Shown here: in pieces, positions 8,603 through 16,879 of the stretch
Position numbering within the stretch: position 1 is the stretch's first letter
How the letters are laid out: each line of letters opens with the position of its first letter
From: Flavobacterium sp.
GTDB lineage: Bacteria > Bacteroidota > Bacteroidia > Flavobacteriales > Flavobacteriaceae
NCBI GenBank assembly: GCA_016714905.1
Contig: JADKBW010000007.1
Span: 141,843 to 205,842, forward strand
Direction: 5' to 3'
Length of the DNA stretch: 64,000 nucleotides
The notes under the pieces: model-generated
The model's input: only the letters and a program-made list of their open reading frames with translations
The model's database searches: none
Told to the model about the DNA's origin: nothing
Position numbers and translations under genes: made by a program

Positions 8603-9751
8603 TTACTTAAACGGATTCCGTTCTTTCCAAATCATTTCAGGCTCTAAATAGGGAAAGATGATCGACATTTTGGAGTTGACAAACCGATTGCTATGCTCAA
8701 TCAATCCGAACATTTTGATTGGCTTGGCGCCGACAGCACTTTTAATTTCTAGGGCAGTTCTTCCAAAAACTATGCTGTCGTACTGCTTATTAATTGCATA
8801 ACCAATCATGTCGTACAACATATTGAGGTAAAGCATTTTTTCCTTTTGTACCGCATCATCGTAACCGAGAAAATACGTGTCTAAAGTTTTGCCGTTTTTA
8901 ATCAGCGTGTTAAACCCAATCAGTTTCCCGTTTTCAAAGTAGCCGTAAAATAGAAACTTGTCTTTCAATTTCTCTTTAAAAACCCGAAAGTGATTCTTGG
9001 CTAAGAAAAAGGTGTTGAACGGTGCGTTTTTAGCGACATGGAAGTACAAGTCATAAATAGCATCTTCCAAAGCTATAATTTCCGCCAAGTTCATTTTCTT
9101 TTTTTCTAAATGAAGAATTTTTTTTCGAGCCCGTTTGTATTGATCCCTGTATTTCTTGCTGAGTGCATTTACATAATCACCCTCTGAATTCCAAGTCTCG
9201 TGTATAGAAAACAGCATATTGGGTTGGGTAGTAAATACGTAGTGTTTTTGATAGTCGGCTAGCTCAAAGGACTTGATTTCTTCTTCTCCAAAGTCTTTGT
9301 ATGAGGTTAGATGAATTTTTTTCCCTTTTGATTGCAATTGATTTTGCAAATCTATTGTAGCAGCGTTTATGGTTACTAGTGCTTTTTCTCGCAAAATATC
9401 TTGCGAAAAAACATAGGCATTTTGTCCAGTAAGCATATTATTACCTACAAATAAGACATGGGAAGCAAAATTTTTGAAGATAAAGTTTCTTATGTAGGTC
9501 TTAATACATCGGTCTCTTTCACCATATGATTCAAGTTGATTCAAATCTAAGAATTGTGACAAAAGTATTCCCACTAGGCGAGTATCATCAAACAGTCCAA
9601 TATAATAACAAAACATATTCTTGGGTGCAGAAGTTTCCAATACTTCCAAATAGTCTTTTGAAAGAAAAATATTAGATGCTGCCATATCATCCCATTGGTT
9701 GGGCAGTTTTGACGTTGCGCTGTATATTTGATAAGAATAAAGTGTATTCAA
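8603..9751 (-). CDS. GNAT/FemAB-like acyltransferase
   Basis: A 382-residue protein without signal peptide or membrane helix. The C-terminal half carries the features of the GNAT-fold acetyltransferases of the FemAB/BioF2-like type: YGYFENGKLIGFNTLIKNG (about residues 270-290), then the TYFLGYDD strand and MLYLNMLYDMIGYAINKQYDSIVFGRT. Such proteins transfer amino-acyl or acetyl groups in cell-wall or lipid synthesis, but the acceptor cannot be read from sequence. It stands alone on the minus strand between two plus-strand genes. The fold assignment is fair and the function is unknown. Confidence 0.65.
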   Translation of the reverse strand: MNTLYSYQIYSATSKLPNQWDDMAASNIFLSKDYLEVLETSAPKNMFCYYIGLFDDTRLVGILLSQFLDLNQLESYGERDRCIKTYIRNFIFKNFASHVLFVGNNMLTGQNAYVFSQDILREKALVTINAATIDLQNQLQSKGKKIHLTSYKDFGEEEIKSFELADYQKHYVFTTQPNMLFSIHETWNSEGDYVNALSKKYRDQYKRARKKILHLEKKKMNLAEIIALEDAIYDLYFHVAKNAPFNTFFLAKNHFRVFKEKLKDKFLFYGYFENGKLIGFNTLIKNGKTLDTYFLGYDDAVQKEKMLYLNMLYDMIGYAINKQYDSIVFGRTALEIKSAVGAKPIKMFGLIEHSNRFVNSKMSIIFPYLEPEMIWKERNPFK

Positions 9752-9837
9752 TGAAATCCCATCTAATTTTTGACGGTGTAATTTAGAGAAAGTTATACGA
9801 GGGCTTCTAAATTTAACCTAACTTTATAAAAAAAGAA

Positions 9838-10116
9838 ATGACTGCGATGAACGAAACGATCATTAAGAAACAACTACAGCTTCTAAATAGTTGGAGTCAT
9901 ATTGACGATGCGATAGAAAAGAATTATTCATTTACGAATTTTGCAGAAGCATTGGCCTTTATCAATAAAGTAGGAGCGATAGCTGAAAAAATGAACCATC
10001 ATCCGGAGTTGTTCAATGTCTATAATAAAGTAAAACTCCGATTAACGACACATGATGCCCATGGCATTACTCAAAAAGATTTTGATTTGGCTGCAGCTGT
10101 TGATGCTATCCCATAA
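9838..10116 (+). CDS. 4a-hydroxytetrahydrobiopterin dehydratase (pterin-4a-carbinolamine dehydratase)
   Basis: The enzyme dehydrates 4a-hydroxytetrahydropterin formed by aromatic amino-acid hydroxylases, so the pterin cofactor can be recycled. The 92-residue protein has the family's core motif: AEKMNHHPELFNVYNKV (about residues 52-68) followed by LTTHDAHGITQKDFDLA. The two His residues and the later His-Asp are the usual active-site residues. The start is either Met at 9838 or the Met two codons later (9844); both leave the fold complete. It shares a bidirectional terminator with the DUF1761 gene. Its presence implies a phenylalanine hydroxylase elsewhere in the genome. Confidence 0.93.
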   Translation: MTAMNETIIKKQLQLLNSWSHIDDAIEKNYSFTNFAEALAFINKVGAIAEKMNHHPELFNVYNKVKLRLTTHDAHGITQKDFDLAAAVDAIP

Positions 10117-10150
10117 AAAAATCGCGTCCTAGATAAGACGCGATTCCATT
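10115..10150. terminator. Bidirectional terminator between convergent genes
   Basis: A 9-bp perfect stem, AATCGCGTC pairing with GACGCGATT, with an A run on the left side and T-rich sequence on the right. It lies between the stop codons of the pterin dehydratase (plus) and the DUF1761 gene (minus) and can serve both. Confidence 0.85.
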
Positions 10151-10164
10151 TTGTATTAGATCGT

Positions 10165-10647
10165 TTATTGCCAACCGCAAATGATGGCGCCCATAATCGT
10201 AAAGCAAACAGTCCAGAATCCTGCGGTTACCATGGTATACTTAAAACTTCTTCTTTCATAGAGCGCATTTGTTCCGATTACTGGTAACACCAAGAGCAAT
10301 CCAGTAATAAACCCATGTAAGGCTCCGTGCTTAAAGGTACGGAATGCATTACCGTAATCTGCCATAAACTCAGCATAAGATGGTTTAGCAATCGTTGGAT
10401 CACCGCCAACCATTCCTATTGCTCCAAATTGATGGATAACGAGCATCTGTAAAATAAGACTCATTAAGAAAGCGTACAATAACGACAATCCAAAGATCAT
10501 AGCCATATTGGCTCCTTTCATTTTTTCTTCTGTCATTCCTGATTCTTTCATCCAAATAGTTCCGAAAACTTTGGGATTGTACCAAATAAATCCGACCACT
10601 AAAGTCGAAAGCGCTGCCACTAATAATGCTAAAAAATTAATTTCCAT
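10165..10647 (-). CDS. DUF1761 family membrane protein
   Basis: A 160-residue protein with four membrane helices (about residues 3-23, 50-72, 108-130 and 137-157). The opening MEINFLALLVAALSTLVVGF and WYNPKVFG, then W-x-K-E-SGM-T-EE, match the DUF1761 family, whose members are small inner-membrane proteins of unknown function. It converges with the pterin dehydratase. The upstream region to the LRR gene (10648-10880) is 233 bases long and AT-rich; no clear promoter or structure was recognised in it. Confidence 0.8.
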   Translation of the reverse strand: MEINFLALLVAALSTLVVGFIWYNPKVFGTIWMKESGMTEEKMKGANMAMIFGLSLLYAFLMSLILQMLVIHQFGAIGMVGGDPTIAKPSYAEFMADYGNAFRTFKHGALHGFITGLLLVLPVIGTNALYERRSFKYTMVTAGFWTVCFTIMGAIICGWQ

Positions 10648-10880
10648 TATGATTTGTTTAATTGGTTAGGTAATCAAATGTACTTATTTTTTTATATGTG
10701 TCTTATTAATTTTTGCTTTTTTGTCATGATGTAGTTCATCGATTATGTATAAATCAACTTTAATTATTGTAGGAAAAATATAGTAAAAAAAATGAAAAAG
10801 ATGCATTTCATCGATTTTATTTGCTCATTATCGATAACCGATATAAGTTTACACCATCAATAAACGTAAAAACATTCATT

Positions 10881-11732
10881 ATGAAAACGATTACTACCTT
10901 ATTCTTGTCTTTTGTTGCGACAGCATCGATGATGGCAAATATTTCTAACTCAGAAAAAGAGGCATTAGTAAAATTGTATAAAGCGACTAATGGAAGTCAG
11001 TGGACTAACAAATGGGATTTGAAAGCTTCTGAGACTACTTGGTATGGTGTTAAAATTCAAAATAATCAGGTTATTGGTTTGAATCTCTCAAACAATCATT
11101 TAGTAGGACAGTTGCCAGCGGAAATAGGTAACCTTGTTTACTTACAGCAATTGAACTTATTTAAAAACGATATTTCAGGTTTGATTCCACATACGATTGG
11201 AAACTTAAAGCAGATGAAAAATTTGAACCTAGCGTTCAACAAATTGTCTGGTAAAATTCCAACATCACTTGGTCAAGCTACTGCTTTAATCTCGGTAGAA
11301 ATGTTTATGAATCAATTGTCTGGTGAACTTCCAGCAGAGTTAGGAAACTTAAAAAACCTAAAAACCTTGTCTTTATTCAACAATGAATTGACTGGAAATA
11401 TTCCAACGACAATCTACGACATGAAGTCTTTGAAAGTACTGTTATTAAATAGCAATAAACTTACAGGTAGATTAGGCAGAGAAGTTGCGAATATGTCTTC
11501 ACTTGAAAACCTGAGTTTATTCGAAAATAATATGGACGGTCAAGTCCCATTCGATTTAGAAAAATTGAATAATCTAAAAGAAATGAATATTTCATACAAT
11601 ATGTTTAGCGGATTGGTTTCTAAAAACCTCGCAAAACTAGACACACTTAACATGACCATGATCAATGAAAAAGGATTGGCGGTCAACTTGCCAGTCGTTG
11701 ATAAAAACTCAGCGTATGCAAATGAAGATTAA
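10881..11732 (+). CDS. Secreted leucine-rich-repeat protein (copy 1)
   Basis: The 283-residue reading from ATG 10881 starts with a clear signal peptide (MKTITTLFLSFVATASMMA); an in-frame Met at 10821 would bury this signal and is rejected. Residues 20-50 form a cap (EKEALVKLYKATNGSQW...W-YGVK), followed by about eight leucine-rich repeats of 23-24 residues with the pattern L-x-x-L-x-L-x-x-N-x-L-x-G-x-I/L-P seen in plant-type LRR proteins. There is no C-terminal type IX sorting domain and no lipobox, so the protein is exported by Sec and may stay in the periplasm. A close paralogue follows 53 bases downstream. The partner is unknown. Confidence 0.85.
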   Translation: MKTITTLFLSFVATASMMANISNSEKEALVKLYKATNGSQWTNKWDLKASETTWYGVKIQNNQVIGLNLSNNHLVGQLPAEIGNLVYLQQLNLFKNDISGLIPHTIGNLKQMKNLNLAFNKLSGKIPTSLGQATALISVEMFMNQLSGELPAELGNLKNLKTLSLFNNELTGNIPTTIYDMKSLKVLLLNSNKLTGRLGREVANMSSLENLSLFENNMDGQVPFDLEKLNNLKEMNISYNMFSGLVSKNLAKLDTLNMTMINEKGLAVNLPVVDKNSAYANED

Positions 11733-11785
11733 TAATTAAAGTCAAAAACAAACTCAAAACATCGTTACTTCTTAAACTCAAAATT

Positions 11786-12637
11786 ATGAAAAAATTTACC
11801 TTCCTCGTCCTGACGATATTATTGTCAACGCCGATCTTGGCAAGTGTTTCACTTCCAGAGAAAGATGCGCTAATCAAATTATATATTGCTACTAACGGAA
11901 GCCATTGGAAAACAAAATGGAATCTAGAAGAACCAGTTGAAAGATGGTTCGGAGTTAAAGTTAGTGATAGCAAGGTGATTTCGCTAGATCTTTCTAATAA
12001 TAATTTGATTGGTGAACTGCCAAACGAATTAGGAAATCTGATCTACCTTCAAAAACTTAAATTAACTAGAAATGCAATCTCTGGCGTACTTCCACAATCA
12101 ATTGGAAACATGAAAATGTTGAAGATATTGAACGTTTCTTTTAATAAATTGACAGGAACAATTCCAACCGAAATTGGAGAAGTTAACGAATTGATACTTC
12201 TTGAGTTGTATATGAATAAACTCTCGGGCCAATTACCAAGTGAAATAGGAAATCTGAAAAAGCTAAAAAATTGTCGGTGTACAACAACGAATTGCAAGGA
12301 AGTCTTCCATTGTCATTGTATCAAATGAAATCGCTCAAGATTTTGCTTCTAAAACAGCAATAAATTTAGCGGTAGATTAGAGCCGGAAATTGCCAACTTA
12401 TCGCAATTAGAGGTGTTCAGTTTGTTCGACAATAATATGGAAGGGCAAATACCATTCAATCTAGAAAAGCTAAATAAACTGAAAGAAATGAACATCTCTT
12501 ACAATATGTTTAACGGACCAGTTTCAAAGAATTTATCTAAAATGGATTCGCTCAACATGACGATGCTCAATCAAGAGGGATTGGCAGTCAACCTAAAAGT
12601 GCTTGATAAAAATACAGCACTGACTAATGAAGATTAA
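11786..12637 (+). CDS. Secreted leucine-rich-repeat protein (copy 2), two compensating frameshifts
   Basis: Paralogue of the preceding gene with the same layout: signal peptide MKKFTFLVLTILLSTPILA, cap PEKDALIKLYIATNGSHW, about eight plant-type leucine-rich repeats, and the same ending (..KNTALTNED against ..KNSAYANED). The frame is lost at the A run 12265-12270 (one A missing compared with copy 1) and restored at 12351-12354 (one A extra). Between them the other frame reads LSVYNNELQGSLPLSLYQMK, exactly the expected repeat. As given, translation would stop at 12328. Two opposite one-base errors in A runs look like read errors rather than decay. A terminator follows at 12691. Confidence 0.8.
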
Positions 12638-12690
12638 AGAAAGTTTTTTTTATAGTTAATAATTGTTTTGTAATTAAATTAATGGGTTAA

Positions 12691-12719
12691 AAACCACCAA
12701 TGGGAATTGGTGGTTTTTT
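12691..12719 (+). terminator. Rho-independent terminator after the LRR pair
   Basis: A 10-bp perfect stem, AAACCACCAA pairing with TTGGTGGTTT, followed by T residues. It lies 54 bases after the stop of the second LRR gene and ends that unit before the tRNA promoter. Confidence 0.92.
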
Positions 12720-12793
12720 GTTTTTTATACTTTCCTTGTGGATGTTGTTTAAAATGAGTTGATTGAAGCATTGACATTTTTTGACAAATTAAC

Positions 12794-12823
12794 TTGTGTT
12801 TATGATTTTAGGTTGTATATTTG
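12794..12823 (+). promoter_or_regulatory. Bacteroidota housekeeping promoter of tRNA-fMet
   Basis: TTG at 12794-12796, exactly 19 bases, then TATATTTG at 12816-12823. This is the Bacteroidota primary-sigma consensus (TTG-N19-TAnnTTTG). Transcription would begin about 6-8 bases further on, just before the mature tRNA at 12836. It is the best promoter match in the window. Confidence 0.85.
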
Positions 12824-12835
12824 CACTCGAAACAG

Positions 12836-12908
12836 CGCGGGATAGAGCAGTAGGCAGCTCGTCGGGCTCATAACCCGAAGGTCACAGGTTCGAGTCCTGT
12901 TCCCGCTA
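12836..12908 (+). tRNA. Initiator tRNA-Met (CAT)
   Basis: A complete cloverleaf with anticodon CAT in the loop CTCATAA. Two features mark it as the initiator: the first pair of the acceptor stem is a mismatch (C1 against T72), and the anticodon stem ends in three G-C pairs (TCGGG with CCCGA). The T arm is ACAGG-TTCGAGT-CCTGT. The acceptor stem is GCGGGA with TCCCGC, discriminator A at 12908. The 3' CCA is not encoded (CTA follows). It is read from its own promoter, ends in a terminator at 12915-12943, and stands upstream of era. Confidence 0.96.
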
Positions 12909-12914
12909 CTAAGT

Positions 12915-12943
12915 AAGCCATTCAGCAATGAGTGGCTTTTTTT
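12915..12943 (+). terminator. Terminator after tRNA-fMet
   Basis: The stem AAGCCATTC pairs with GAGTGGCTT (one G-T pair) around a six-base loop and is followed by a run of T. It separates the tRNA from era, which begins at 12969. Confidence 0.85.
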
Positions 12944-12968
12944 ATATAATCACAGTGCGATCAAATTT

Positions 12969-13850
12969 ATGGAACATAAAGCAGGCTTCGTCAATATTAT
13001 TGGAAACCCTAACGTAGGTAAATCAACACTCATGAATGCTTTTGTGGGAGAACGATTATCTATCATCACTTCAAAAGCACAAACCACACGACACCGAATC
13101 TTAGGCATTGTCAACGGAGATGATTTTCAACTTATCTTGTCCGACACGCCTGGAATCATCAAGCCAGCCTACGAGATGCAAGAATCGATGATGAACTTTG
13201 TCAAATCGGCTTTCGAAGATGCAGATATTTTAATTTATATGGTCGAGATTGGCGAACAAGATCTCAAAGACGAAGCGTTTTTCAATAAAATTATCCATGC
13301 AAAAATTCCAGTTTTGTTGCTCTTAAATAAAATCGACAATTCCAATCAAGAGCAGTTGGAAGAACAAGTTGCCTTTTGGTCCGCCAAAGTGCCCAATGCC
13401 GAAATCTTCCCAATCTCTGCCTTGAAAAACTTCAATGTTCCGGAAGTCTTCGCAAGAATTATTGCGCTGTTGCCAGCCTCACCAGCCTATTATCCGAAAG
13501 ATCAACTTACTGACAAACCAGAACGCTTTTTCGTCAACGAAACGATTCGCGAAAAAATCTTATTGCACTATAATAAAGAAATTCCTTACGCCGTCGAAAT
13601 CGAGACAGAAGAGTTTTTCGAAGACGAGAAAATCATACGAATTCGAGCACTAATTATGGTCGAGCGAGATACGCAAAAAGGCATCATTATCGGTCACAAA
13701 GGCGAAGCATTGAAACGCGTTGGAGTAGAAGCCCGCGCCGATTTAGAGAAATTCTTCGGTAAGCAAATTCACATCGAAATGTATGTGAAAGTCAATAAGA
13801 ATTGGAGAAGCAACGTCAATCAACTCAAACGTTTCGGATATAATAATTAA
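12969..13850 (+). CDS. era: GTPase Era
   Basis: Era is an essential GTPase that binds 16S rRNA and helps the small ribosomal subunit mature. The 293-residue protein has GNPNVGKST (G1, residues 12-20), DTPG (G3, about 59-62) and NKID (G4, about 122-125) in its GTPase half. The C-terminal KH RNA-binding domain shows IIIGHKGEALKRVG. Length is normal for the family. The stop codon TAA is embedded in a 14-base direct repeat (13844-13871). The neighbourhood of tRNA-fMet, era and der is a translation-related group. Confidence 0.97.
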   Translation: MEHKAGFVNIIGNPNVGKSTLMNAFVGERLSIITSKAQTTRHRILGIVNGDDFQLILSDTPGIIKPAYEMQESMMNFVKSAFEDADILIYMVEIGEQDLKDEAFFNKIIHAKIPVLLLLNKIDNSNQEQLEEQVAFWSAKVPNAEIFPISALKNFNVPEVFARIIALLPASPAYYPKDQLTDKPERFFVNETIREKILLHYNKEIPYAVEIETEEFFEDEKIIRIRALIMVERDTQKGIIIGHKGEALKRVGVEARADLEKFFGKQIHIEMYVKVNKNWRSNVNQLKRFGYNN

Positions 13851-13913
13851 ATTCCAATAATTAAATTCCAAATTCTATGTTCCTAGGTTTTGGAATTTGG
13901 AATTTGGAATTTC
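13844..13913. repeat. Heptamer/14-mer repeats forming a hairpin behind era
   Basis: Two copies of TAATTAAATTCCAA in tandem (13844-13857 and 13858-13871; the first contains the era stop codon) are followed, after a short gap, by three copies of TGGAATT (13891-13911). The two groups are inverted relative to each other: AAATTCCAAATTC can pair with GAATTTGGAATTT. The hairpin is followed by TTCTTTTTTG and could act as the era terminator. The repeat unit is 7 bases. Confidence 0.8.
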
Positions 13914-13935
13914 TTTTTTGAAATTTTCTGCTTTT

Positions 13936-14048
13936 GGGCGTGACCACAAGGGTCGGGCTATCCGTTACTATCTTTTGCGCCACCCGAGCGTAGCGAACGG
14001 AAGAAGTAAACACCGGCGCAAAAGGATAACCACTACTATCCCTCACGC
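13936..14048 (+). repeat. Palindromic intergenic element, family A copy 1
   Basis: Begins GGGCGTG, continues with CGGGCTATCCGTTACTATC and TTTTGCGCC, has an inner loop, then GGCGCAAAAGGAT and the right end CTACTATCCCTCACGC. GCGTG and CACGC at the tips are inverted, as are TTTTGCGCC and GGCGCAAAA inside. Related copies lie at 26013-26086 and, more distantly, 16516-16642. The arms resemble family B (ATCTTTT ... AAAAGGAT). No protein is encoded. Confidence 0.8.
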
Positions 14049-14062
14049 AAACATCCATCGTC

Positions 14063-14554
14063 CTATTTTAAAATTTTTTGAAACAATGCTTCCAATTCAT
14101 CCATCTGTCCATAGCCATTAGAACGAATTTGCCTTGCAATAAAATAGAGCAAGAACCAAACAACTACCATTAAAACCATCACCAACAAATCCATAGCAAA
14201 TGGTTGTTTCAAGGTGAGATTAGAATACAAGATCATTCCAAAAATGATAAAGACTCCCGCCACCAAAAAATGCAAGAACATAAAGAAAGTCCATAGTGTT
14301 TGCGCTGGGCCAAAAAGTCCGCGTATGTGCGTATGATTCTCTTTTGATTCCAATTCAATGTGTAGATGTGGTGACCAATACTGTCTTTTTTCTCCAATAA
14401 CATTCATCCAAATGTGATCGTCGCAGACCGAAATCTTAAAATCACCCGACACTTTTTGAGCATAATCCTCAAATTTTTTCCGCACTAAACTAATTTCTTC
14501 TGCAACATCTTGATAAAAACGCAAGCGAAGACGAACGTTATTTGAAGCTTCCAT
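14063..14554 (-). CDS. Hypothetical membrane protein
   Basis: A 163-residue protein of unknown function. The N-terminal 85 residues are soluble and charged (MEASNNVRLRLRFYQDVAEE...), with a beta-rich stretch HIWMNVIGEKRQYWSPHLHI. Two membrane helices follow (about residues 88-110 and 122-142), and a short basic then acidic tail ends in MDELEALFQKILK. No enzymatic motif is visible. It is encoded against era and the nuclease gene and flanked by a family A repeat on its 3' side. Confidence 0.75.
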   Translation of the reverse strand: MEASNNVRLRLRFYQDVAEEISLVRKKFEDYAQKVSGDFKISVCDDHIWMNVIGEKRQYWSPHLHIELESKENHTHIRGLFGPAQTLWTFFMFLHFLVAGVFIIFGMILYSNLTLKQPFAMDLLVMVLMVVVWFLLYFIARQIRSNGYGQMDELEALFQKILK

Positions 14555-14756
14555 AACTATTTTTTTTTACCAGTTATTTATTTCTTTTCTCTGTCTAATG
14601 TAGTAAATAAATACGTGTTTTTGAAAATAAATTCACGCATAACTTTGTCATCGAGATGCCAAACAGTTTTATTCGTATGTTTGCTACAATTAACAAAAGG
14701 TGTAGAAAATCTGCAGCAAAATTTGTAGCAAAATAACTACAGAAAAACCAATTCTT

Positions 14757-16436
14757 ATGCAAAAATTGACCAGAATGCTGATACTGGTAATCCTTTGGGG
14801 TTTCAGCACCAACCTCTTAACTGCGCAAACCACAATTCTCGACCAGAGCTTACTTACCCAACAAAGCTTCGATACGTTTAGTGCTTTTAGTGTTACAGGT
14901 TCTCAATCATGGGTCAATAGCTCGCAATATGGCGCCGTCTGTAGTGGTTATGTAGCAGGTCAAAGTTATGAAAACGAAGATTGGCTAATCAGTCCAGCCA
15001 TGAACCTAAGTCAAATAGAAAATGTTAATCTGACTTTCCGACATACTCGAGGCAGTGGATCTGTATTAAATGTGGGTGTAGCTGAAGGATGGTACAAGGT
15101 GTTTGCTACAGCCGATTATACTGGTGATCCGACAACCACACAATGGGTTGAATTAGCTGGATTCAACCAAGACATCCCAGTCGCATGGCAATATGTAGCT
15201 TCGGGGCAGCTATTGATACCCGATGAGGTTAAGACAGAAAATACACGAATAGCTTTCCGATATTTGAGCGCTGCCGGCCAAAGCGCCACTTGGGAGATCA
15301 AAAATGTAAAAGTTACTGGCGGACCTCCGGGAGTCGACCCGAATCCAGGTGTTTTCAAAATCACCAATTGGAACACGGAATGGCTGGGTTGCACACAATT
15401 CGGACCCTTCGACGAATCGCTCCAAATTAGCAACGTCGCCTCGGCTATGTTGGAAATGAATTCAGATATATATTGCCTTCAGGAGGTCTCTAATACAGTT
15501 GCCAATCCGTCTATCGAAACCCTTGTTTCATTTTTAGGAAGTGATCAATGGGGAGGCAGTATCGCTCCCAGCAATACTGGCGATTGCTCCCAACGGCAAG
15601 GTATCATCTATAAGAAATCGAAAGTAGAGTTGGTGAGTTCAGAAGAATTAAGTAATGGTGTTCCTGGGCAAGGGAATTCTTATTATTACAATTGGGCTAG
15701 TGGTCGCTTTCCTGCGCTCTATAATGTGAATCTACTGGCCGGAAGCACCATCATTCCCGTATCGCTAGTCAATATCCACGCTAAATCTGAAGACGGAAAT
15801 GCGATGAGTTACACCCGTAGATTGGGAGGTTCGCAAGGTCTCAAAACAATACTCGACTTAGCAACATTTAATTCAAGAAACCTTGTCATTATTGGTGATT
15901 TCAACGATTATCTCAACGGGACAACCAGTGCGGCTTGCGCTTGCACAGATTCACCTTTTAAAAATTTTGTAGATGATCAAGCTAATTATAGTCCCATAAC
16001 CCAAAATTTAACCAACATTTCTGGAACTTCGCCGATTATTGAGCATATCATTCTTTCAAACGAGTTGTCTGGAAATGTAATTTCCAATAGCGTTACTCGA
16101 GAGTTTGCCGTGACGCAAAGTATTACCAATTTTAATTTTACAACTTCCAACCACATTCCGGTAAGTGCTACGCTTCAATTTTCTTTGCTAGGTAATTCCC
16201 AATTTTTGCCCGAAAGTGACAGTTCCTTGTCAATTTATCCGAATCCTGTAAAAGACCATCTTACGTTTGATGTCACTGGAATTAATGACAATACCAGTAT
16301 AACAATACACGATTTGCAAGGCAGACAAATACAGTATGAAAAGTTAAGTGCTAATTCAGTTAGCGTGGCCGCTTTACCTGCTGGCATCTATCTCCTAAAA
16401 GTCGGTAATTACTGTGCAAAATTTGTAAAAGAATAG
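14757..16436 (+). CDS. Secreted endonuclease/exonuclease/phosphatase-family protein with type IX sorting domain
   Basis: A 559-residue exported protein. After the signal peptide (MQKLTRMLILVILWGFSTNLLTAQ) residues 30-195 resemble a choice-of-anchor/jelly-roll domain with ENEDWLISPAMNLSQ. Residues 200-475 are an endonuclease/exonuclease/phosphatase fold: NWNTEWLG at its start, CLQEVSN with the metal-binding Glu, VNIHAKS, VIIGDFNDYLNG and the final SNHIPVSATL with the catalytic His. The last 75 residues (LSIYPNPVKDHL ... LPAGIYLLKV) are a type A sorting domain, so it should be secreted by the type IX system. A DNase or nucleotidase scavenging phosphate or nucleic acid is likely. A TAACTTTG box lies at 14640-14647. 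Confidence 0.88.
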   Translation: MQKLTRMLILVILWGFSTNLLTAQTTILDQSLLTQQSFDTFSAFSVTGSQSWVNSSQYGAVCSGYVAGQSYENEDWLISPAMNLSQIENVNLTFRHTRGSGSVLNVGVAEGWYKVFATADYTGDPTTTQWVELAGFNQDIPVAWQYVASGQLLIPDEVKTENTRIAFRYLSAAGQSATWEIKNVKVTGGPPGVDPNPGVFKITNWNTEWLGCTQFGPFDESLQISNVASAMLEMNSDIYCLQEVSNTVANPSIETLVSFLGSDQWGGSIAPSNTGDCSQRQGIIYKKSKVELVSSEELSNGVPGQGNSYYYNWASGRFPALYNVNLLAGSTIIPVSLVNIHAKSEDGNAMSYTRRLGGSQGLKTILDLATFNSRNLVIIGDFNDYLNGTTSAACACTDSPFKNFVDDQANYSPITQNLTNISGTSPIIEHIILSNELSGNVISNSVTREFAVTQSITNFNFTTSNHIPVSATLQFSLLGNSQFLPESDSSLSIYPNPVKDHLTFDVTGINDNTSITIHDLQGRQIQYEKLSANSVSVAALPAGIYLLKVGNYCAKFVKE

Positions 16437-16483
16437 ATAAACTTACGCTCTGCCTTTTAAGTAAGTAGCATGAATTAAGAAAG

Positions 16484-16509
16484 AGAGTCTCCATTGGGAC
16501 TCTTTTTTT
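16484..16509 (+). terminator. Terminator after the secreted nuclease gene
   Basis: The stem AGAGTC pairs with GACTCT and is followed by seven T residues, 47 bases after the stop codon. The stem is short, but the context is right. Confidence 0.75.
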
Positions 16510-16515
16510 CGTTTT

Positions 16516-16642
16516 GGGCGTGTTCGCCGCGGCGAACGGGTTTTCCGCACTCGCTTTTTTACGCTGAACGACAGCGAAAAATGAGCTCAATCGAGGCGCA
16601 GCCGAACAGAGCGAAGCTAAACAAGGCGTAAACCCCTAACGC
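16516..16642. repeat. Palindromic intergenic element, divergent family A copy 2
   Basis: Starts GGGCGTGTTCGCCGCGGCGA, which contains a GTTCGCCG/CGGCGAAC inverted repeat, and ends CCCCTAACGC. The tips match family A copy 1 (GGGCGTG ... ACGC), but the centre differs, so it may be a third subtype. With the family B copy at 16682 it fills most of the 443-base gap between the nuclease gene and der. It is more GC-rich than its surroundings. Confidence 0.65.
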
Positions 16643-16681
16643 ATCTCGGAAGAGTAGTCGCTTTCAATTTTAATCAGTTGT

Positions 16682-16793
16682 CCTAGCCCCGATAGAAGGG
16701 AAAATCCTTTTTTGTTGCAAAAGAAATCCCTTCAATTTAATACCGATGAAACAACAACAAAAAAGATTGGAATGATAGCGGGAATAAGCTCCC
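16682..16793 (-). repeat. Palindromic intergenic element, family B copy 3 (reverse orientation)
   Basis: Read on the minus strand it runs GGGAGCTTATTCCCGCTATC, CAATCTTTT, an inner stem TTTTTTGTTG pairing with CAACAAAAAA, then AAGGATTTTCCCTTC and TATCGGGGCTAGG. It matches the copies at 8025 and 48519 at both ends, while the inner stem has a different sequence that still pairs. It lies in the der upstream region, immediately before the der promoter. Confidence 0.85.
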
Positions 16794-16850
16794 AAAAAAA
16801 CTCTTAATCATAGCGACTCGCAACCTTAGCAACTTAGTACCTTTTTTACC

Positions 16851-16858
16851 TACCTTTG
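16851..16858 (+). promoter_or_regulatory. Probable -7 box of der
   Basis: TACCTTTG fits TAnnTTTG. The upstream element is weak (TTAG about 21 bases before). The start codon of der is 22 bases downstream, giving a short leader of about 15 bases. Confidence 0.5.
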
Positions 16859-16879
16859 CGCAATATTTCAAAAAGCATT

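Noticed and set aside
11786..12328. Truncated LRR gene as a genuine short protein plus a separate downstream 74-residue gene
   Set aside because: The intervening frame carries the missing repeat, and the downstream part matches the C-terminus of the intact paralogue.
16856..16879. Alternative TTG start of der
   Set aside because: It overlaps the promoter box, and Der proteins begin with the sequence after ATG 16880.
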